Shown here one piece after another: positions 9,807 to 22,700 of a stretch of DNA of 64,000 nucleotides; positions within the stretch are counted from its first letter, which is position 1; each line of letters begins with the position of its first letter. The notes below the pieces were generated by a model. The model searched no databases, had not been told where the DNA came from, and saw only the letters and a program-made list of their open reading frames with translations. The position numbers and the translations under genes are program-made. The stretch comes from Platanthera guangdongensis (lineage: Eukaryota > Streptophyta > Magnoliopsida > Asparagales > Orchidaceae), in contig CM077151.1 in assembly GCA_039583875.1 (NCBI GenBank), positions 27,604,390 through 27,668,389 on the forward strand, read 5' to 3'.

Positions 9807-10711
9807 GTATTTCTTGTTTCTGACAAGGTGATAAAGATTTTTGTTGAGGGAGGTCTGGGTTCTTCCCTTCATTGCCTTGGTACGGAGGTAATACTACCTC
9901 TTATGATATTTTTCCCACTATTTGTTTGATTTCTCTCTTCTACAAATGGAACTTTCTCATTTCTACAGCTTGAGTTCTACAGTCTGCTTGCCAAATCCAA
10001 GTCTGCTCTGATGAATCATGTTCCAGAGGTCATAGCAAGTGGTCTTGTGGTTGTTGACGAAAGTGGCTATAGTGCATTTCCATGGGATGGAAGAGGAGTC
10101 CCTGACATTATTGCTAACTGCTCTCTTGTTAATGATGACAACACAACACATGAATTTCCTTTTGGATTATGGAACAAGAAGAAATTTGAGTTAAAAAATC
10201 ATGGAGTTAATATGTGCAACAAAATATGGCCTTACATAGTATGTAGACGATGCAAAGGAGATATTTTTACTAATTTGTAAGTGTTATTTTCTGTAAAATA
10301 AATGATTTTTGTAATGTAAAGGGTCTATATGAGATCAATCTGAGTTGTAATGTTCTAACATCAGGTGTCTGCTGTATGCATATAAGGTCTTACTAAGCTT
10401 ATTGTCAATATTCCTTTTCATTTGCAGGAGAGATTTGTTGTCCAAGACTGAAGCATTAAATTTAGCTTCATTCCTAGGAGAACAGCTCCGCAATCTTCAT
10501 CTTTTACCTTTACCAAACATTGAAACTGACGTCAGGGATATATCTTTGGGAAGACCAATGCAAGATGAGTCAGTTGGACACTGCAAGTTGCATACAAATA
10601 CTACTTTGATGGATGTAGATTTAAAGGTTTTGGTAGTTCTCGAGAATGGCAGTTTGTGATTGATGAATTGAATAGAAGGAAGAATAATATAAAAGCTCAA
10701 TTAGCACAATG
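9807..10711 (+). CDS. JMJ21: JMJ21-like exons A-C, with frameshift in exon C
   Basis: Exon A (9807-9887) is 27 codons. Exon B (9969-10276) holds the PWDG and WPYIVCRRCKG segments. Exon C (10428-10711) begins with the conserved RDLLSKTEALNLASFLGEQL. Its length leaves the frame one base short: the opening frame reaches TGA at 10657-10659, while the family-like segment SSREWQFVIDELNRRK follows in another frame from about 10640. The shift is a one-base loss (or two-base gain) near 10600-10640. It could be a real inactivating mutation, an unrecognised mini-intron, or a consensus error. Confidence 0.75.
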
Positions 10712-13700
10712 GTATGTGTTCTTGCTGGGTAGCAAGAAGTTGTATTGCCTTCTCTTTCTTTTGCATTATTCCTCTCTGTTTTTGGAAAATTTTATGTTCT
10801 TGCTATTTTAAAATGTGATTTCTAAACCAGTGTTCCTCAAGCATGTTTACATACTAATGCCCATATAGGTAGGAAAGTAAATTTTTACCCTCTTAGGTAT
10901 CAAACCTTTGAACATCATGCGATAGCCAGGATGACTTTTTTAATAACTCTTTCATTTATGTTTGAAGTACATCCTTATGGTGAGTTTTGAATCCTTATTT
11001 TTCCTTGGGTGCTTAGCTAAGCTTTGCGAGACCAATTTACAAAGTAGAAAAGGACCGAACATGTAAAGAGGAATAAAAAATGGAGATCGCTTTGCTTAAA
11101 AGCTCTCAATACCTTACTGAAATTTGGAATTTCTAACCGAAGCAAATTGAACCTCTTATGCAATGGTTCTCCCTCCTTATTTAAATTCTCCCAATGAATC
11201 TGTAGGAGGATGTACATCATACCCCATACTGGTACAAGCTTAAAAGCATTTATTTTTTCAAGGGAGTTATCATCCGGCGTGTTTTGTCAAGTTTCCCTGC
11301 TATTAGGATGAATTTTGTTTGCAAATCACCGCTACCTGTCTTCCTGGAGATGTCTTAGTTATCATGTTGAGTGGTTGTTTAATGTAAGAGGTCAACAAGA
11401 AGGGTACCTGATGAGGATCACGACACACATAGGCCTACACGATGATCGGAGTTGTCCATTTTGTGCGGATCGACGATTCATAATTTTTAGTTATTTTTTT
11501 TTATTTTCATGTATTTTGAGGGTTGTTGATGCAGGACATGCGTCACACCAGTCTGACACCCTGGCATCACCACCAAGGGGCCCACCCTGGCATCACCACC
11601 AAGGCGGCTTTCATCAGGGCTACAATCCGTACACCCCAACTAGGTCTTTAAGTCCCATCACTAGGAAACTGTAGGTTGTTGAAGCCCGGAATTGAACACT
11701 CGTCCTCTTAGATAAGAGGCTCTTACCAGCGCTCTCATCACCAACTGAGCTGGTGAGTGTACAACCCCGTATTCGCAGGTTTTTGGTTTTAAGCTTTTGG
11801 AGTGGTTTGAGCTCTTGGTGGCCAATTTAGGCCTAGCCCTCGGAATATACTAGTAGGGGGAGGAAAAATCTGCCTCCCCCCAGTGGCCCCTTTTTTGGGG
11901 GGAGCGAGTGCGACAGGTTGGCTGGGGCGAGACCGGCCCGGGGCTGGGCTCTCGCCCCGCCCCGCGGGTTGGCGTTGGCGGGGCGAGACCGGCCTGGGGC
12001 TCTCGCCCAGCCCCGCGGGTTGGCGGGGGCGAGACCGGCCCGGGGCGGGCTCTCGCCCCGCCCCGCGGGTTGGCGGGGGCGAGACCGGCCCGGGGCCGGG
12101 TTCTCCCCCTGCTCGTCTCGGGTGCCCGGGGAGATGAGGGGTTTGGCTCCCCCCATCCTTGGCCCCATCTTGGTCATGCTTTTACCGTTGTACCCTCGGG
12201 GTGAAATTACCTCTTTGCCCCCCGACGTGGCTGTTTTCTATTGGCCTAAAGCCTTTTGGCCCCAGGGGTATTTTGTGGCATTTTTGTCCATGGGGTTGGA
12301 AAAACTATAAATAGACCCTTAGGGGTGCTTTGGAGAGGATCACTTCTTCACTCTCTCTTCATCCTTCAACGCACCCTAGCTCAAGCATTGGCTATGGAGG
12401 GGGAACCTCAAAGGTCTTCCGGATGTGAGGTGGGACCTCCGCGCTAGAGCCGAGGGTCTGTTTCTAGCTTCTTGATCTTTTGGTCCGTGACGCTCTCCTG
12501 AGTGTAGTAGGTGCGAGGTCACCCCTTTCTAGGGACCCCGAACTCCACAGATGTCATTTTTGGCTTCAACACTTTTGGTGCGGTGAGCGTGGAGAGTGAC
12601 CAACACAGAAGATCTCGGGAGAGTGCCATGACTGGAGGTCAGGGAGGTAGTGATGATCTCGGCGAGCTCCCCATCCCAGGACCCTTTGTAGGGAGGCAAG
12701 AGTTCATGACCTCCATCCAAGGCATCATGAAGATGCTGCGAAGTATTGCTCCTCAGGGAGGCAGCTCCACCCCGACCCCCCAGGAGCTAGCTCCCCCCCT
12801 CTCGACGAGATGACCCCAGCGGGGGGAGAAGGAAGTGCACCAGGAAGAAGGTCAGGGAAGGAGAGGATGGGAGATGGGGTCGAGCGAGACCTCACCGGCC
12901 GGGAATTGTTCTCCAGCCCGGCGAGTGCCGGCCTTCCAGGCGAGCAGGTCGCGCGAGTGGAGGTGGCGAGACCACCCCTTAGGGGGTCACCCTTCAACGA
13001 GCTGATCATCTCAGCTCCCGTTCCCGAGGGGTTTAGAGAGCCAGACATGGCTTACTATACCGGGAAGGATGACCACGTCTAGCATCTGCAGTGGTTTGAG
13101 AATGCCGTCTCCATTAGACCGATGACGGATGCCTTCAAGTGTCGCCTCTTTGCGATCACGTTGAAGGAGAAGGCAAGGGACTGATTTCATCAACTCCCTC
13201 CGAGGTCGATCTATGAGTTCAAGGACTTGAGTCGGAGCTTTCAGTTCCGCTTCTCCACGTCCAAGAAGAGGAAGAGGAGTCCCGAGTCCATCTTCCTGAT
13301 AAGGCAGGGGGCCGAGGAGTCGCTGGCCCGTTACGTTGACAGGTTCCAAGAGGAGATCCTGGAGGTCCAGGAGATGCCGGGGTATGCCCTCCAGATGACG
13401 TTCACGGTGGGGTTGCGCGAGGGGTTCTTCAAAATGAGCCTGACTCGAAAGGCCCCCCTTTCCTTTGAGGAGCTGATGGAAAGGGCGGCCGAGGAGATAG
13501 CCATGGAGGCGGCCAACCCGGCATTTGTCAAGAAGTTGACAAAGCTAACAGAGATGGAGTCAAAGGAGCAAGGTGGCTCGAGCCCTCAGGAAGGAAGAAG
13601 GAGAGAGGTGAGGAGAGCTCAGGAGGGTCCAGAACCAGGTTGGAGGCAGCAGGGAGGACCCGTTCAGGGTCCAGGAAGAGGTTACGTCCAAGATGGGGGG

Positions 13701-16700
13701 AACTTCCATGGGGGCCAAGGGAGGTTCAACTTCCAGAGGCAAGCCCCAAGACAGCTCTTACCCCCGCCGCAGCAAGCCTTGACGATAGGAGGAGGAAGAG
13801 GTAACAGGAGAGAACGCCCAGCCCGTCGAAGGAGGGGAGGAGCGCTACCGTACTGTGACTTCCACCAGGTGGAGGGGCACGCCACAGCTACCTGCCCCGA
13901 GTTCCTGGAAGTGAGGGGGCGAGAGGCCCTGCCCAGCCACAGCCGCCAGTGCGGGTTGAAGAGGTTCTGCCCAGAGAAGGGGGGGATGACGTGTGTGAGG
14001 ACCGGGTCGATGTCGAACCCTGAGGTGGTATAACTGTGATCCATGGTAGAGTAGGGATCGAAGCCACTCGGAAGGCGAGCCTTCATGTGACGTACCGACG
14101 GAGCGTCGCCTCGACGTCCCAGACCCCGCCCCAGGAGGAGAAGATCACCTTCTCGGCGAAGGACCTGCCGGATCATGAGGATCCGTTTTGCGATGCGCTG
14201 GTCATCCAGACGGCCATCGAGGGCTACACCGTCTCCCGGATCTTGGTTGACAACGGAAGCTCCGTCAACGTCGTTTTCAAGAAGGCGTTTGACGAGATGA
14301 AGGTAGAGCCAAGGAGGGTGTTGGCCTCGGACGGACCCCTGTTCGGATTCTCAGGGGAGAGGAAGGAGGTAGAGGGTGGAGTCGGACTCCAAGTAAAATT
14401 GGGAGGGACTTCAAGGAACTGCCGGTTCGTCATTGTTGACGCTCCAAGCAGCTACAACGCCATCTTCGGAAGGCCCCTCATCAGCGCCTTCCGTTGCGTG
14501 CCGTCTTCTTTCCACCAATGCCTCAAGTTCAGCTTGGGAGGGATCCAGGTCAGAGTCTAGGGAGACTCCAGGATGACAAGGCAGTGTTACGTCACGACCG
14601 TCAACACCATCTCTTGGTTGGCCAGGGCGGAGGAGATGGAGAGGATCATGGAAAACCTGAGCAAGATGGAGGTCTCCGAGGGGAGGGATGACGACCATCA
14701 GGCCCAGACCCCCTGAGGAAGCCTCGCCCCGGCAGAGTCCTGCATGTTTCTTATGTTGTAGTGAGTCCAACCCCCGACCAACTGAGTCGGGGGGGTCATG
14801 TAACCCATCTTTTTTTGCCCATTTGAGGATGTTGGATTTGGTAGAGTTCAAGTGACACACCTGGTTTCCCACCCCCGAGAGGATCTCCTCGGCCAGGCTC
14901 CCACTAGCTGGTTGGGTCGAATGTGCCTCGGGGAGAGCAAGCCCCACCCCCGAGAGGATCTCCTCAGCCAGGCTCCCACTAGCTGGTTGGGTCGAATGTG
15001 CCTCGGGGAGATCAAGTTCTCACCCCCGAGAGGATCTCCTCAGCCAGGCTCCCACTAGCTGGTTGAGTCGAATGTGCCTCGTGGAGAGCAAGCCCCACCC
15101 CCGAGAGGATCTCCTCAGCCAGCTCCCACTAGCTGGTTGGGTCGAATGTGGCTCGGGGAGATCAAGTTCCCACCCCCGAGAGGATCTCCTCAGCCAGGCT
15201 CCCACTAGCTGGTTGGGTCGAATGTGCCTCGGGGAGATCAAGTTCCCACCCCCGAGAGGATCTCCTCAGCCAAGCTCCCACTAGCTGGTTTGGTCGAATG
15301 TGCCTCGGGGAGATCAAGTTCCCACCCCCGAGAGGATCTCCTCAGCCAGGCTCCCACTAGCTGGTTGGGTCGAATGTGCCTCGGGGAGAGCAAGCCCCAC
15401 CCCCGAGAGGATCTCCTCAGCCAGGCTCCCACTAGCTGGTTGGGTCGAATGTGCCTCGGGAGAGAGTAAGCCCACCCCCGAGAGGATCTCCTCAGCCAGG
15501 CTCCCACTAGCTGGTTGGGTCGAATGTGCCTCGGGGAGGATCAAGTGCCACCTCGGGGAGATCAAGTTCCCACCCCCGAGAGGATCTCCTCAGCCAGGCT
15601 CCCACTAGCTGGTTGGGTCGAATGTGCCTCGGGGGAGTAAGTTCCTTTTTTGCTCCCGAGACGGCCCCTCAGCTCCAGGCTCCCACTAGCTGGGCTGGTT
15701 GGGTGAATGGCCGGGGAGAGTGCCTCGGTGGTAGTTCCCACCCCGAGGATCTCCTCAGCCAGGCTCCCAAGTGTTTTGGGTCGAATTGACCCGGAGGGGA
15801 GTAAATCCACCCCGGATCTCCTCCCAGAGCTCCCACTAGCTGGTTGGGTCATAAGCCTCGGGGCGAACCCCCCGGGGGGGAGTAAGTTCCTTTTTGCCCG
15901 AGGGGCTCGCCAGCCCAGGCTCTCACTAGCTGGGCAGGGCTGGTGACCCTTCCGTGGAAGCCAAGTGTTTTTTACCCGGAGGGGGTCTCGCCACCCAGGC
16001 TCCCATAGCTGGCATGACAGGTTGACCCCTCCGGGGGGTGAAGTGTTTTTTACCCGGAGGGGTCTCGCCACCCAAGCTCCCATAGCTGGCATGACAGGTT
16101 GACCCCTCCGGGGGTGAAGTGTTTTTTACCCGGAGGGGGTCTCGCCACCCAAGCTCCTATAGCTGGCATGGCAGGTTGACCCCTCCGGGGGGTGAAGTGT
16201 TTTTTACCCGGAGGGAGTCTCGCCACCCAGGCTCCCATAGCTGGCATGGCAGGTTGACCCCTCCGGGGGTGAAGTGTTTTTTACCCGGAGGGGGTCTCGC
16301 CACACAGGCTCCCATAGCTGGCATGACAGGTTGACCCCTCCGGGGGTGAAGTGTTTTTTACCCGGAGGGGTCTTGCCACCCAGGCTCTCATAGCTGGCAT
16401 GACAGGTTGACCCCTCCGGGGGGTGAAGTATTTTTTACCCGGAGGGGGTCTCGTCACCCAGGCTCCTATCAGCTGGCATGACAGGTTGACTCCCCGGAGG
16501 TGACGCGCAAGAAAATTTTTTTACCCGGAATACGTTCGTCACCCGTTTCTTCCATCGAGCTTGTGCCAACCTCGAAAAGAGCAGGGATTGTGTACAACCC
16601 GTATTCGCAGGTTTTTGGTTTTAAGCTTTTGGAGTGGTTTGAGCTCTTGGTGGCCAATTTAGGCATAGCCCTCGGAATATACTAGTAGGGGGAGGAAAAA

Positions 16701-19700
16701 TCTGTCTCCCCCCAGTAGCCCCTTTTTTGGGGGGAGCGGGTGCGACAGGTTGGCGGGGGCGAGACCGGCCCGGGGCTGGGCTCTCGCCCCGCCCCGCGGG
16801 TTGGCGGGGGCGAGACCGGCCCGGGGCCGGGCTCTCGCCCCGCCCCGCGGTTGGCGGGGGCGAGACCGGCTCTCGCCCCCGCCTCGCGGCTTGGGGCGGG
16901 GGGGGGGGGGAGACCGGCCAGGGGCCGGGTTCTCCCCCTGCTCGTCTCGGGTGCCCGGGGAGATGAGGGGTTTGGCTCCCCCCCATCCTTGGCCCCATCT
17001 TGGCCATGCTTTTACCATTGTACTCTCGGGGTGAAATTACCTCTTTGCCCCCCGACGTGGCTGTTTTCTATTGGCCCAAAGCCTTTTGGCCCCAGGGGTA
17101 TTTCTGGCATTTTGGTTCATGGGGTTGGAAAAACTATAAATAGACCCTTAGGGTTGCTTTGGAGAGGATCACTTCTTCACGCTCTCTTCATCCTTCAAGG
17201 CACCCTAGCTCAAAGCATTGGCTAGGGAGGGGGAGGCCTCAAAGGTCTTCCTGGAGTGTGAGGTGGGACCTCCGCGCTAGAGCCGAGGGTCTGTTTCTAG
17301 CTTCTTGATCATTTGGTCCGTGACGTTCTCCTGAGTGTAGTAGGTGCGAGGTCACCCCTTTCTTGGGACCCCGAACTCCACAGAGGTCATTTTTGGCTTC
17401 AACAGTGAGAGCCTCTTATTCACCAAATCAGTTGGTGATGAGAGTGCTGACGAGAATCTCTTATCTAGGAGGTCGGGTGTTCGATCCCGGGACTCCACAA
17501 CCTACCGTTTTCTGGCGATGGGACTCGGCGAGCTGGTTGGGGTGTACGGGATGCAACTCTGAGAAAGCCGTTTTGGTGGTGATGCTAGGGTGGGCTCCTT
17601 GGTGGTGATGTCAGGGTGGCAGGCAGGTGCGACGCCTGTTCTGCATCAACCGTCATGATTGAGGAATCATGACCGTCCACAATGACCCCTTGGTCTATAA
17701 ATAGGGATAGAATGTTCATTTAGAGGTTATTGAAAGTTTGAGTTAAAATTCTCCTTTTGGTCACCCGGGCCAAAGCCAGAAATCCAACTGTGAAGATTTG
17801 AAGTTGCCACTTCTCTCCCCTCTCCATCTAACCGACGACCCCATCTCCATCCTCCTTACCCGCCTCCCTCCTATCCCTTCACCACCAAACGGGTCAGCCT
17901 CCCTTCTCTCCCTCCACCATTTAAGGGCTGGCCACCACTCGCTCTCCCAACCTCCACCATCCACCTTCACTTTGCCTCCACAAAACTCCTCCCCCACCTG
18001 ATTTCCATCAATTTTTCAGTTTTCTGACGATCACCATAAACCATCTTCGGCCACCTCCCTCAAGCCACCCCAATTTCTCAAAACTTCACCACCACCACCA
18101 CTACCAAACTTCACTCTTAGCCTTCCATTCCCCCGCTCCCCCGCGTTTTCCACTCCCCAGTGACGCCATTTCCCCCCATTACCTCCAAACCGAGCCCCCT
18201 TCTCACTCCCATTACTCAGTCCCAGCGTCTCCACTCCTCCAGACCCTTTTGAGCTGTCTCGGCCCTGTTCAGGAAGGCAACATCCAGTTGCCAACCTTCT
18301 GGAAATACCCTACAGGCACTCAGATCCAGTCCAGGAATGGTCAGCACTGCTTACAGCGCTGAAATCAACTCCCAGCTGGCGGTTCCTCTGCTTGCCAGTC
18401 CTCCCCAGCCTTCCTGAACTCCATCCAGCTTTTGAAATTGCATTTCCACCCAACAACTGTCCTCTCCCACCCTCCATCCTCAGTTTTCATCCTCCTCAGA
18501 CCTTTCTGGACCCCAACAGCAGGCCTGCACCTAAAATCCCCTAGCTTTTCCCTGCTGCCAGGACCTGTCTAGCAACCTTTCAGGGTTTTCCACACTGCAG
18601 GCAGCCCCTCCAGCCACCACCACCTCCTATCAGCCTCCGTCCAGCCCCCACCCCATCCCCATCCCACTCCTCCCAGCAGCTGTCCCTGCTCACCCAGCCC
18701 TTGCAGCAGCTCCATGTAGCAATCAGAGATCCTCCGGAGGCCCTATTCCAGGCCGCGATAACTTCCGGGATATCCTCTAAACCTTCTATCCCGTGATTGT
18801 TGTGAGTTATTACTTGGTTGTTATTTTCTGTGTTGAATCTTATGTGAATTTAATGTTATGGAAAATATTAATTTGTAAAGTTTGTGCTAATATGATTCCT
18901 GTGACTTGCGGGGCTGTGTTCGTTTGAGCATTTGTTTTCTAGCACTCTTCCATGTGTATTATTTTATTTGTTCCCTTAATAAAGATTACTACTTGATTGT
19001 GATTGTGTTGTCATATTATTTATAATTTGAATTGTTGCAAATATGGTCACCCGATTCATGTCAAATTCTTTCAAACATATATATAGTTGACCTATATTTT
19101 TTTTCACAACCGTCCTGCATCAGGTCTATCTATATGTTTATATTTACTAGAATTGTTTATCTATTTTTCAGGGGTGATCCTATTCCAGAATTTTTAATAG
19201 ATAAAGTCGAAAAATATTTACCAAATGATCTTTCAAGCTTGCTTGACACAATGAAGGTAAGTTTCTGATTTTAAGATTAACTTTTTAAGTCTGCTGATCA
19301 AATTAAGAAATAATTTCAATCTTCGTGCTGCAGGAGGATGACGGTTGCTTTAAGTGCATTAGATCTCCAACTTGGATACATTCAGATATTATGGATGATA
19401 ATATTCACATGAAGAAGTGTTCTCCTGATGACTTGTTGCATGATACTTGTGATCAGGCCGACGGAGGTTCGACAATGAATGGTCTTAATGATCCTTCTGA
19501 TAGGAAAGTTGTTAATTGGACTCTGGATACTTGTAATGGAGAAACAAATTTGAGGAGATGGTGCCCTTCTCATCTTCTGGATTTCAGCAATCTATCAGTA
19601 GGTTTGTCTCTTAGTTACCCTTTCTCATTGTTCCTATACTCTGATTCATATACGAATATGTTAACAGTGGAAAGTGATTAACATGCTAAAACTGGTCGTG

Positions 19701-22700
19701 CTTTACGCATCTATAAGCAAAGGAAAAACACGTTTTAAAACTTATTTTTCAGGTTTAAATGTTATTTTATATTCCTTTCCTTTTGTTTTCTTATTGATTG
19801 TATAATCATGCTTAGATGCCTTTTGAATTGTAGTTAAAAATTTGAGTCATCTTGTTCATTTCCAAGCCCAATGGTTTAATTAAACAATAAGCTCTGATGA
19901 AAACCTTACTTAATGATTATAAAGATATAAACGGAAGAGAAAAAAAGAAAAAATAAAATAAAGTAAAATATATTAGGAAAATATAAAAGAGGAGAAAATT
20001 AAGTATAAAGATGTTAAAAAACAAAAAAAAAACAAAATAAGTTAGAAAAATATGAGAGGGTGAGAAAAGTAAAATAAAGTAAAACATAAAAATATTTTGC
20101 AGAGGAAATCGTCCGTCGAGTGAAGTTACTCTTGTCCTCAGACATTGTGCAAGAAAAATACTTGCAACAACTGAGAATACTATGAGCTGGTCAAATATTG
20201 TGCACCTGCGATAACTGAGAATACTGTCGAGCTTGATAGATATTGCACACGGGTTACCCTGTGTCCATTCCACTGGTGACATAAAATATAGAAGCAAAGA
20301 ATGCACCAAAGAAACAATTATGTTAGAACTAATTGAATATTCTTGTTTTATTTCTCCTCGTGTATTACCCTATATATATAGAGGGATCTTATTATTCAAG
20401 GCAATGAAATTATTTCTCACTGTTTGACATGGTATCAGAGCAACCCCTGTTACGCCCTAGTTGCTCGCTCGTCTCTCCCTCCGCTCGATCCTGCAGCCCA
20501 ACAACCCCGTCGTGGCCTCTCACCTCCCTTCTCTCCCTCCACCTCCCTTATCTCCTCGCAGCCCCGCTTCCCTCTGACGCCGTCAGCAGCGCTGAGCGTG
20601 GCGTAGTTCGCCGATCGGCGCACGGGCCGGTCGGCGCCCTGGATGGCCGCTCACTCGACAACCGTCTGATGTGCCCTGTTTTTCTCAGAAAAGTTTCGCT
20701 ATTCCTTCCTCTACCTCTTACTAGGGGGATCAATTAATGGCTTCACTAGATCTCCATATATCGTTGATCTTGGGTTCTACCTCTCCCTTTGCTTTCTCTC
20801 ATGAAAATGACTCTACCTTCTCCATCAAGCTTCCTTTGACTTCAACACTCAAGGATCTGTTGCTCTAGGATCCCAAGTGGTCCTATTGATGGTGTCTGAT
20901 ATATTTTTCGGCATTGCCATTTTTCTAGCAATCTTCTGGAGGCTATTTTTTGACCTAATTCAAAATTCTTCGGCGTTTCTTTGTTCTCTGATTTTATTAT
21001 GTCTGACGTGGTTGGGCATGATAATACGACGTCTCAGATTATCACGATTTGTCTTGATACAACAAATTACCTATTATGATCTCGATCTATTGTCTTGGAC
21101 CCTTAAGAGTCTTAGTTTGCTTGGGTACGTTAACGAGTTTATTAAGGAGACAGACAAGACTGCATCTACGTGGGCTCAATGAGAATCAAAGAACTCTTTG
21201 ATTATGTAATGGTTGACTAATTCCATGCAAGAGGCTATTGCATGGAATTAACTATTCTTAGATACCGCTACAGATATTTGAAGTTGTGCTGAATCTACCT
21301 ATTTCTGGAAAGGAAACACTGCTCAGATATTTCAGCTACGAAGGAAGTTTTTTCTCCTTTGATAGGGTGATCGACCACCGTCCGCCTATTATTTGAAGTT
21401 CACTCAGCTATATCAGGAGTATGACCATTTTGCCTTCCCTGACCTTGTCTGCACTGATGATGCTATCCTTGTTCGAGCTCATGAAGATCAGAATGAGGTG
21501 TTTGAGTTTCTACATAGTTTACACCGGGACTTTGATCAGATTATTGTTCTGATCCTAGGTCGCATTCCAGTCCCTTCGTTGTCAGAGACCTATAGTATTG
21601 TCCAACAGAAATATGATCGTCGTCAGTCTTGAAGTTCAGAGGTTATTTCTAGTGGTTTTGCTCTTACAACTTCTCATCCTGGAGGCACCAATCCTCTGGA
21701 CTTTAAACCCAGGCCCACGGGCAAAGATCACTTGATGTGTGATTATTGTGGTCGGAGTCGGCATACTCGCGACACTTGCTTCAAATTGCATGGGCTCCCT
21801 CCATCGAGAGGTGGAATGGCTCCTCATGCGGGCCGTGGTGGATGTGGTCGTGGCCGCTCCATTTCAGCTCTCCTCGTTCTGCTCACCTGACTGAGTTCAT
21901 TGCGGATAGTACCTCCAGTGGCCAGATATTTGAGCCTCTGTCTCTATATGTGGCCTTTTATACTGATAAGATGATGACCCTCCGTTGCATGATACAGGGG
22001 TTATTTTCGGAGCTCACTTCTGGTCCATCCACGTTCTTTGCTCATTCAAGTACTCCAAGCGCTCACTCTGCTGTTGTACTGTCTGACACTCATTGGATCA
22101 TTGATTCTGGAGTCACAAATCATATGATTGGGCCATTGTCAGGTTTTGTTTTCTCTTCACCATTGTATGACAGAGATAATATAAGCATTGTTGATGGAAC
22201 CCTTCCCTTTATTGTAGGAAAAGACTCTATCACTTGTTCTTCTCTTATCTTGGCTTCTGTCTTTCGTGTTCCTTCTTTTACTCGCAATCTCTTATCTGTT
22301 AGTCATATTACAAACTCCATGAACTGCTCCGTCACTTTCTTTCCTTCTTACTGTGTCTTTCAGGACCTCCAAACGAATAAGATGATTGACTATGGTAGGA
22401 TGCGTGATGGATTGTACGTGTTTGATGTTGCTGTTACTCAGACCTTTCATGCTCACCAACTTCCTCAACTGGATATAGTTCGTGTACAAAAAGCCCGATC
22501 GGGCCGGACCGGGCCGGACCGGGCCCGGTCTCCTGTGAAACCGGGCTCGAGCTCCCTCCAAAAGAGGGGGACCTTCAGGCCGGGCCGGGCCCGGGCCGTC
22601 CTGAATTCAAAAAGGCGGGATAAAATCCCGCCTAAATTGGCGGGATTTTATCCCGCCGCCCGCCTAATCATAGGCGGGATTAATCCCGCCTGATCAGATC

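Larger units (their letters stand above)
11758..17404 (+). mobile_element. Non-autonomous Tat-clade Ty3-gypsy element (gag and protease only)
   Basis: Two 814-bp LTRs (11758-12571 and 16591-17404; TGTACAACC...TTCAACA) are flanked by a perfect 5-bp target duplication, GTGAG. The internal region has gag and protease of the Tat type (RIRE2/Retand-like), then about 1.7 kb of two tandem arrays. Reverse transcriptase, RNase H and integrase are absent, so mobility would need a partner element. The sequence after the 5' LTR, TTTTGGTGCGGTG, resembles the Tat-type TTTGGCGCCGT primer site, not the tRNA-Met site. It sits inside the long intron of the JMJ21-like gene. Confidence 0.88.

Noticed and set aside
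11526..11757. A tRNA gene
   Set aside because: A and B boxes are tRNA-like, but no complete acceptor stem or normal anticodon arm can be folded, and a SINE-type body follows.
14870..16510. CRISPR array or repeat protein gene
   Set aside because: Direct tandem units without unique spacers, in a plant retrotransposon; open frames shift with the period.
16727..17034. Gly/Arg/Pro-rich proteins in the LTRs (also 11883-12310, 55203-56000, 59366-60512, 61857-62483)
   Set aside because: All frames on both strands are open in the GC-rich arrays and the peptides only mirror the repeat unit.
17798..18420. Proline-rich exon
   Set aside because: C-rich low-complexity block; no splice-consistent frame and no match to the JMJ21 family, which is contiguous without it.
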